Origin: a virus
Virus record (IMG/VR): IMGVR_UViG_3300047560_001146
Span: 1-35,656 of that record
Reading direction: 5' to 3' (one strand)
DNA: 35,656 nt
Part shown: one piece after another, positions 32,831-35,656 of the stretch
Layout: every line of letters begins with the position of its first letter
How positions within the stretch are numbered: position 1 is the stretch's first letter
Translations under genes and position numbers: made by a program
The notes under the pieces: generated by a model
Databases searched by the model: none
The model's input: the letters and a program-made list of their open reading frames with translations, nothing else
What the model was told of the DNA's origin: nothing

Positions 32831-32958
32831 CTCAATGGCATGGTGGAAAAGGTTCCAGACCAAGAAATGTGGACAAAAAGAAGTTCGATGACAACTGGGA
32901 TCGAATTTTTGGTAAAAAAGATGAAAAAAAAGTGTTGCCAGATGAAAAAAAAAACTGA
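32827..32958 (+). CDS. Small conserved phage protein (43 aa)
   Basis: A 43-aa basic protein starting in an ATGA overlap with dCMP deaminase. Its centre (HGGKGSRPRNVDKKKFDDNW, then DRIFGKK) is a pattern I know from tiny proteins in many unrelated phages (GKGS, then F-x-D-N-W-D-R-I-F-G). It is rich in Lys and Asp and probably binds nucleic acid or a host protein. No experimentally defined role is known to me. The conserved pattern makes it likely to be a genuine gene despite its size. Confidence 0.7.
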   Translation: MTQWHGGKGSRPRNVDKKKFDDNWDRIFGKKDEKKVLPDEKKN

Positions 32959-32986
32959 TACAATACCTAAAAATTGAAAAAACTTG

Positions 32987-32994
32987 TATAAATA
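32987..32994 (+). promoter_or_regulatory. Perfect late promoter TATAAATA before the tRNA leader
   Basis: Exact late consensus 29 bases after the last protein gene of this unit. The expected transcription start, near 33000, coincides with an ATG whose frame encodes only 42 residues with no ribosome site. The promoter most likely produces a noncoding leader. Confidence 0.7.
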
Positions 32995-32999
32995 AAAAC

Positions 33000-33188
33000 A
33001 TGACTACTAAAAATTTATTTAAACTCTTAACCATATCGATGCCCGTGTCAAGCACATGGACTCCAGGTTATCGCCTGAATTCCATTCAATGCGCGGAACA
33101 TGATAGAATCGGGGTTTGTGACAGTTAAAAAGTAGAATTACCAAATAACAATCACAAAACCCGAACCCTAAAAAGTTCGGGTTTTTTG
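33000..33188 (+). ncRNA. Attenuator-like leader RNA before the tRNA array
   Basis: Between a late promoter and a strong terminator lie about 155 bases without a convincing gene; a 42-codon frame (33000-33128) lacks a ribosome site. Hairpins CCGTGT/ACATGG (33043-33059) and CAGG/CCTG (33064-33077) are visible. Segment 33109-33120 (TCGGGGTTTGTG) can pair with 33153-33164 (CACAAAACCCGA) with one mismatch. This uses the left arm of the terminator stem. The two pairings exclude each other, as in attenuators and riboswitch expression platforms. The tRNA array starts 38 bases after the terminator. No known RNA family is recognised. Confidence 0.55.
33156..33188 (+). terminator. Strong terminator upstream of the tRNA array
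   Basis: An 11-bp stem AAAACCCGAAC / GTTCGGGTTTT with an 8-base loop and six T. The T run is partly inside the stem, so it is efficient on paper. Its left arm can alternatively pair with 33109-33120. Confidence 0.88.
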
Positions 33189-33226
33189 TTATTAAGCTCT
33201 TTAAAAATATAGAACGTTTGTATAGT

Positions 33227-33301
33227 GGTGACTGTGGTGTAATGGTAGCACCTCTCTCTGTGAAAGAGAAAGCACGGGATCGATACCCGTCAGTCACCCC
33301 A
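33227..33301 (+). tRNA. tRNA-His (GTG)
   Basis: Anticodon loop CTGTGAA on a TCTCT/AGAGA stem. The extra 5' G pairs with the C before an encoded CCA, as is typical of His tRNA. First gene of the array; a weak promoter-like TTGTTA-16-TATAGA lies at 33186-33213. Confidence 0.9.
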
Positions 33302-33302
33302 A

Positions 33303-33378
33303 GCCGGTTAAGCTAATCTGGTGAAAGCGCTTGTCTGAAGAACAAGAGAGCGTGGATCAAAACCACGAACCGGCACCA
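33303..33378 (+). tRNA. tRNA-Phe (GAA)
   Basis: Acceptor GCCGGTT/AACCGGC, anticodon loop CTGAAGA on CTTGT/ACAAG, CCA encoded. Only one base separates it from tRNA-His. Confidence 0.92.
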
Positions 33379-33383
33379 ATTTT

Positions 33384-33457
33384 GGGTCTTTGGTGAAATG
33401 GAATCACACCCTCCTTACAAGTGGGAGTCAGCGGATCGATACCGTTAAGACCTACCA
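33384..33457 (+). tRNA. tRNA-Val (TAC)
   Basis: Acceptor GGGTCTT/AAGACCT, anticodon loop CTTACAA, CCA encoded. The anticodon stem CCCTC/GTGGG has one T-T mismatch. Confidence 0.82.
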
Positions 33458-33465
33458 AACAAAAT

Positions 33466-33542
33466 GCCCTTGTAGTGAAATGGAATTATCACGCATCGCT
33501 ACGGACGATGTATTGTGGGTTTGAATCCTGCCGAGGGTGCCA
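33466..33542 (+). tRNA. tRNA-Arg (ACG)
   Basis: Acceptor GCCCTTG/CGAGGGT with two wobbles, anticodon loop CTACGGA on CATCG/CGATG. The A34 would need host TadA editing to inosine to read CGU/CGC/CGA. CGT is the main Arg codon of the capsid gene. Confidence 0.85.
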
Positions 33543-33548
33543 ATTTAT

Positions 33549-33637
33549 GGAGGGTTATGTAACCTGGGATGTTACGTCTGGTTTGAACCCAGAGCGAGCC
33601 GAAAGGCCAGGAGTTCGATTCTGCCATCCCTCCGCCA
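33549..33637 (+). tRNA. tRNA-Ser (TGA)
   Basis: Class II tRNA with a variable arm GCC-GAAA-GGC and anticodon loop TTTGAAC on TCTGG/CCAGA. The D-arm stem GTAAC/GTTAC is unusual. The T-arm stem has mismatches and the seventh acceptor pair is poor, so it may be partly degenerate. Confidence 0.75.
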
Positions 33638-33762
33638 ATTATAGGAGAAAAGAAATGGGGAGTACGAGTATTTAAATTATCAATATGTTGTTGATGATTA
33701 TACATTATACACATATACGGATTTTATGAGTGACTTCATCATATTTTTTTCTTTTAGTTTTT
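33638..33762 (+). other. Gap in the tRNA array with a ribosome site and mini-frame
   Basis: This 125-base spacer is the longest noncoding gap in the array. ATAGGAGAAAAGAAATG at 33641-33657 looks like a good translation start, but the frame ends after six codons (MGSTSI). The rest is AT-rich without a tRNA fold that I can see. It may be the stub of a lost gene. Confidence 0.35.
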
Positions 33763-33849
33763 AGAAGATGATATCAGATGGTTCTGATACTTGCTTGGAA
33801 AGCAATGTGGTCCGAAAGGGCTGGGGCTCGATTCCTCCGTCTTCTGCCA
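33763..33849 (+). tRNA. tRNA-Ser (GGA)
   Basis: Class II: acceptor AGAAGAT/GTCTTCT, anticodon loop TTGGAAA, variable arm TCC-GAAA-GGG, CCA encoded. The outer anticodon-stem pair is mismatched. Confidence 0.82.
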
Positions 33850-33858
33850 ATTCAAAAC

Positions 33859-33946
33859 GGAAGATTAATCAGTTGGGAACTGGAACGGTTTGCTAAACCA
33901 GTTGAACCTGCAAGGGTTTGGGGATCGAGACCTCAGTCTTCCGCCA
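33859..33946 (+). tRNA. tRNA-Ser (GCT)
   Basis: Class II: acceptor GGAAGAT/GTCTTCC, anticodon loop TTGCTAA with only three strong stem pairs (GGT/ACC), variable arm around AACCTGCAAGGGTT, CCA encoded. It completes the serine codon set with the two other Ser tRNAs. Confidence 0.78.
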
Positions 33947-33952
33947 ATTTAT

Positions 33953-34029
33953 GGTAGTGTGTCCGAATGGGAAGGAAGCTGATTGCAAATCAGTTATGTT
34001 TGCGGGTTCGAATCCTGTCACTACCTCCA
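33953..34029 (+). tRNA. tRNA-Cys (GCA)
   Basis: Acceptor GGTAGTG/CACTACC, anticodon loop TTGCAAA on CTGA/TCAG, T-loop GGTTCGAATCC, CCA encoded. Confidence 0.9.
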
Positions 34030-34041
34030 AACAAAAAGTGC

Positions 34042-34070
34042 TTGACAAGGAAGACACTCTAGTGTATAAT
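34042..34070 (+). promoter_or_regulatory. Perfect sigma70 promoter inside the tRNA array
   Basis: TTGACA at 34042-34047, exactly 17 bases, TATAAT at 34065-34070. It lies between tRNA-Cys and tRNA-Glu and would start transcripts near 34077, about 20 bases before tRNA-Glu. It divides the array into an upstream group of eight tRNAs and a downstream group with strong host-polymerase expression. Confidence 0.9.
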
Positions 34071-34097
34071 ATCTTCCATCAAGTGAGAGAAAGTTAT

Positions 34098-34174
34098 GGA
34101 CCTGTCGTCTACTTGGTTTAGGATACAAGATTTTCACTCTTGTGAACGGAGTTCGAATCTCCGCAGGTCTACCA
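34098..34174 (+). tRNA. tRNA-Glu (TTC)
   Basis: Acceptor GGACCTG/CAGGTCT, Glu-like D-arm (TCGTCTA), anticodon loop TTTTCAC on CAAGA/TCTTG, CCA encoded. Confidence 0.9.
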
Positions 34175-34180
34175 AACAAT

Positions 34181-34266
34181 GCGTAAGCGCCGGAGTGGGA
34201 GAGCCGGGCCAGACTGTAAATCTGTTGTCTCTGACTGAATAGGTTCGAATCCTATATTACGCACCA
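34181..34266 (+). tRNA. tRNA-Tyr (GTA)
   Basis: Class II tRNA with anticodon loop CTGTAAA on CAGA/TCTG, a variable arm (TTGTCTCTGACTGAATA region), acceptor GCGTAA/TTACGC and encoded CCA. Confidence 0.88.
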
Positions 34267-34271
34267 ATTTT

Positions 34272-34346
34272 GAGAGTGAAGCTTTAATGGTGAAGCATCT
34301 GGCTCTTAACCAGACGAAGAGGGATCGTTACCTTCCACTCTCACCA
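34272..34346 (+). tRNA. tRNA-Lys (CTT)
   Basis: Acceptor GAGAGTG/CACTCTC, anticodon loop CTCTTAA on TCTGG/CCAGA, CCA encoded. Confidence 0.9.
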
Positions 34347-34349
34347 AAT

Positions 34350-34472
34350 GTGTTGCAACTAATGTCGGTGCTGTCGTTCTCCCGACTTAAAATAACCGTT
34401 AATACCAGAATGAATATCAACTAGGTTCGAAACTAGAAGAGACACGGACTGGAGTAGGTAACAACGACACCA
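34350..34472 (+). ncRNA. Unresolved tRNA-like element ending in CCA
   Basis: This segment fills the slot between the two Lys tRNAs and ends AACGACACCAA like its neighbours. The 3' strand pairs with TGTCGTT at 34372-34378 (7 bp), giving a roughly 100-base element. With a bulge it also pairs with GTGTTG at 34350-34355. A T-loop-like GGTTCGAAAC occurs at 34424-34433, but 30 bases before the 3' strand instead of next to it. No T-arm adjoins the acceptor and no clear anticodon arm is found. A further nested pairing is CCAG (34405)/CTGG (34449). It could be a decayed tRNA, a tRNA with an insertion or a distinct RNA processed with the array. Confidence 0.5.
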
Positions 34473-34479
34473 ATTTTTT

Positions 34480-34553
34480 GGGGGTGTAATTCAATGGTAG
34501 AATAACTGGCTTTTAACCAGTCCACCGTGGTTCGATTCCACGTACCCCTACCA
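34480..34553 (+). tRNA. tRNA-Lys (TTT)
   Basis: Acceptor GGGGGTG/TACCCCT, anticodon loop CTTTTAA on ACTGG/CCAGT, T-arm GTGG-TTCGATT-CCAC, CCA encoded. Confidence 0.92.
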
Positions 34554-34558
34554 ATATT

Positions 34559-34632
34559 GCCCGATTAGTTCAAAGGTAGAACACGCAACTGATAATTGCG
34601 AAACGTTGGATCGATACCATCATTGGGCACCA
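34559..34632 (+). tRNA. tRNA-Ile (GAT)
   Basis: Acceptor GCCCGAT/ATTGGGC, anticodon loop CTGATAA on CGCAA/TTGCG, CCA encoded. Confidence 0.9.
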
Positions 34633-34637
34633 AATTT

Positions 34638-34731
34638 GTCTCTATAGTGTAACGGTAGCACTCCGGCTTTATACTCCGGCATGGCCCCAGATTAGGGCGT
34701 AGTGTAGGTTCGAATCCTACTAGAGACACCA
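34638..34731 (+). tRNA. Long-variable-arm tRNA, probable Ile (TAT)
   Basis: A 94-base tRNA with sound acceptor (GTCTCTA/TAGAGAC), T-arm (GTAGG-TTCGAAT-CCTAC) and CCA. The best anticodon stem CCGGC/TCCGG (one C-T mismatch) gives loop TTTATAC and anticodon TAT, reading the AUA codon. A 24-base variable region with hairpin GCCC/GGGC is class II-like, which is unusual for isoleucine. Confidence 0.65.
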
Positions 34732-34736
34732 ATTGA

Positions 34737-34810
34737 AGAGGATTAGGCTAGTGGTAAACCTTGGGATTCATATTCCTATATCATCAGTTCGATTCTGATA
34801 TCCTCTACCA
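34737..34810 (+). tRNA. tRNA-Met or Ile2 (CAT)
   Basis: Acceptor AGAGGAT/ATCCTCT, anticodon loop TTCATAT on TGGGA/TCCTA, T-arm ATCAG-TTCGATT-CTGAT, CCA encoded. Sequence alone does not tell elongator Met from a lysidine-modified Ile tRNA; it is not an initiator type. Confidence 0.85.
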
Positions 34811-34816
34811 AACAAT

Positions 34817-34892
34817 GGGTATGTAGTAATCTGGTGATTACGCTTGTCTGTCGAACAAGTTTAGGAGGGTTCGATCCCCTTCATACCCGCCA
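34817..34892 (+). tRNA. tRNA-Asp (GTC)
   Basis: Acceptor GGGTATG/CATACCC with G discriminator, anticodon loop CTGTCGA on CTTGT/ACAAG, CCA encoded. Confidence 0.9.
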
Positions 34893-34898
34893 ATTTAA

Positions 34899-34976
34899 TG
34901 TGCCTTAGCGATCACGGTGATTGCATCTCGCTGTTAACGAGAATGAAGCTCAGTTCGATTCTGAGAGGCACAGCCA
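34899..34976 (+). tRNA. tRNA-Asn (GTT)
   Basis: Acceptor TGTGCCT/AGGCACA, anticodon loop CTGTTAA on TCTCG/CGAGA, G discriminator, CCA encoded. Confidence 0.92.
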
Positions 34977-34982
34977 ATTTAT

Positions 34983-35058
34983 CTCTGTAAAGTGTTACTT
35001 GGCAGCATACTCCGTTTGGGGCGGAGTGGTGAAGGTTCAAATCCTTCTACGGAGACCA
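34983..35058 (+). tRNA. tRNA-Pro (TGG)
   Basis: Acceptor CTCTGTA/TACGGAG, anticodon loop TTTGGGG on CTCCG/CGGAG, T-arm GAAGG-TTCAAAT-CCTTC, CCA encoded. Confidence 0.9.
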
Positions 35059-35063
35059 AATAT

Positions 35064-35138
35064 GGGGACAGTAATGGGTTACGGAGTTGCCTTGCAAGCT
35101 ACTTGTCTAGAAGGGTTCGATTCCCTCGGTCTCCACCA
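35064..35138 (+). tRNA. tRNA-Ala (TGC)
   Basis: Acceptor GGGGAC(A)/(G)GTCTCC, anticodon loop CTTGCAA on GTTGC/GCTAC (one mismatch), CCA encoded. The canonical G3-U70 identity wobble is present: the third acceptor pair is G35066 with T35132. Confidence 0.85.
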
Positions 35139-35143
35139 ATTAT

Positions 35144-35220
35144 GATCTTATCGTCTAGAAGGTTAAGGACACTGGTCTCTCAAACCGGAAAATTGGGTTC
35201 GATCCCCAATAAGATCACCA
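35144..35220 (+). tRNA. tRNA-Glu (CTC)
   Basis: Acceptor GATCTTA/TAAGATC, Glu-type D-arm (TCGTCTAGAAGG), anticodon loop CTCTCAA on CTGGT/ACCGG, CCA encoded. Second Glu tRNA, covering GAG. Confidence 0.88.
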
Positions 35221-35226
35221 AATGAT

Positions 35227-35303
35227 GCGGATATAGCCCAATTGGCAGAGGCGGTAGGTTCAAACCCTACTCAGTGTCAGTTCAAATCTGACTATCCGTA
35301 CCA
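35227..35303 (+). tRNA. tRNA with Leu anticodon (CAA) but short variable loop
   Basis: Acceptor GCGGATA/TATCCGT, anticodon loop TTCAAAC on GTAGG/CCTAC, T-arm GTCAG-TTCAAAT-CTGAC, CCA encoded. The variable loop is only five bases (TCAGT), whereas bacterial leucine tRNAs are class II with a long arm. Decoding of UUG is predicted; charging identity is uncertain. Confidence 0.8.
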
Positions 35304-35305
35304 AC

Positions 35306-35339
35306 TTGACATTTGTTGAACACTGTGTTATTATAAATA
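35306..35339 (+). promoter_or_regulatory. Sigma70 promoter overlapping a late promoter box
   Basis: TTGACA at 35306-35311, a 17-base spacer and TATTAT at 35329-35334. A perfect late box TATAAATA at 35332-35339 shares bases with the -10. The gene at 35363 could therefore be read both early by host polymerase and late by gp55 polymerase. Confidence 0.75.
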
Positions 35340-35362
35340 TAATAAAAAGATGAGAGGGTTCA

Positions 35363-35656
35363 ATGAATAAAAAAGACGAAATAATTAGATTGTTAAATGA
35401 AGGTAAATCTGTTTCTGAAATAGTTTCTTTAGTAAAATGTTCTAAAGGTACTGTTTCATACTATAGAAAAGAGCTTGGTTTGATTTATGAAAATCCAAGA
35501 AAACCAATAGATTCATTTCATTGGAGTGTCATACAACAAAATTATGATGAAGGTTGTTTATCTGTTTCTCAAATTTGTAAAAAGTATGGAATTTCAAGAA
35601 ACAATTTATTAGAAGCTAAAGAAAAAGGTTTATTTAATATAATACCTCAATCATAC
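35363..35656 (+). CDS. Helix-turn-helix protein, C-terminus outside window
   Basis: Ninety-eight codons remain open at the right edge. Residues 4-38 (DEIIRLLNEGKSVSEIVSLV, then KCSKGTVSYYRKELG) form a resolvase/psq-type helix-turn-helix. A second similar unit spans residues 52-90 (FHWSVIQQNYDEGCLSVSQI, then CKKYGISRNNLLEAKEKG). Phage proteins with this paired arrangement often continue into an HNH nuclease domain, so a homing endonuclease is my leading guess. A transcription regulator is possible. A GAGG ribosome site and a strong promoter precede it. Confidence 0.65.
   Translation, partial: MNKKDEIIRLLNEGKSVSEIVSLVKCSKGTVSYYRKELGLIYENPRKPIDSFHWSVIQQNYDEGCLSVSQICKKYGISRNNLLEAKEKGLFNIIPQSY

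Noticed and set aside
33000-33128. 42-aa protein (MTTKNLFKLLTISMP start)
   Set aside because: The ATG is at the predicted transcription start without a ribosome site, and the sequence lies in a structured leader. I treat it as noncoding but cannot exclude a leaderless leader peptide.
33421-34121. Protein genes of 67-84 codons within the tRNA array (for example 33421-33675 and 33918-34121)
   Set aside because: They run across tRNA genes, lack ribosome sites and have tRNA-derived composition.
34661-34679. Ochre-suppressor tRNA (anticodon TTA) reading of the long-arm tRNA
   Set aside because: Taking CTTTATA as the loop leaves only one strong stem pair. TTTATAC gives four Watson-Crick pairs and anticodon TAT.
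34921-35225. Two overlapping frames of 74 and 77 codons near the array end
   Set aside because: They consist of tRNA-Asn, Pro, Ala and Glu sequence read as codons.
33379-35226. CRISPR-like array from recurrent CCAATTT spacers
   Set aside because: The repeats are tRNA 3' ends with short spacers, not direct repeats separated by unique spacers of constant size.

Overview
The window is part of the genome of a tailed double-stranded DNA phage of the T4 superfamily (contractile-tailed myovirus). The evidence is gene order and family identity. Neck, tail, terminase and head genes run 13-14-15-16-17-18-19-20-(67/68-like)-21-22-23, as in T4. They are followed by the DNA-metabolism block uvsY-uvsW-55-47-46-45-44-62-regA. 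Several accessory genes (Hsp20, ManA-like cupin, peptide deformylase, DUF4338, dATP/dGTP diphosphohydrolase, sulfotransferase) are of the kind seen in aquatic 'exo-T-even' phages such as cyanophages and pelagiphages. No photosynthesis gene is present and the host cannot be read from this window. DNA is AT-rich and every confident gene lies on the + strand.

Layout. (1) 1-2969: surface-sugar module with the tail end of a probable glycosyltransferase/methyltransferase fusion, a GT9-like glycosyltransferase, a sulfotransferase and a small unknown protein. (2) 2999-18049: late virion genes, with an HNH homing endonuclease wedged between the two terminase genes. Late promoters resembling T4 TATAAATA precede 13, 18, 19, the 67-like gene, 22 and 23; UUCG-loop terminators follow 19 and 23. 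(3) 18030-31028: recombination and replication genes, the late sigma factor gp55, the sliding clamp with a perfect sigma70 promoter, the clamp loader and RegA. Between them sit deformylase, DUF4338/DruA-like, ParB-like, glycosyltransferase and dNTP diphosphohydrolase genes. (4) 31024-32958: a late promoter, a roughly 105-nt structured leader RNA, Hsp20, a promoter interleaved with a terminator, two tiny proteins, the cupin, dCMP deaminase and a small conserved protein. (5) 32987-33188: a late promoter, a structured leader and a terminator with a competing antiterminator pairing. (6) 33227-35303: 21 recognisable tRNA genes plus one tRNA-like element that does not fold as a tRNA, all ending in encoded CCA followed by A. 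(7) 35306-35656: a strong sigma70 promoter and a truncated helix-turn-helix gene.

How it fits together. gp55, helped by the gp45 clamp that gp44/62 loads, should direct transcription from the TATAAATA promoters of the head and tail genes. UvsY, UvsW and gp46/47 supply recombination-dependent replication. RegA would tune early mRNA translation. The tRNA array probably supports translation of AT-rich late mRNAs. The least explained parts are three RNA-level structures: the leader upstream of hsp20, the attenuator-like leader upstream of the tRNA array, and the odd element between the two lysine tRNAs.
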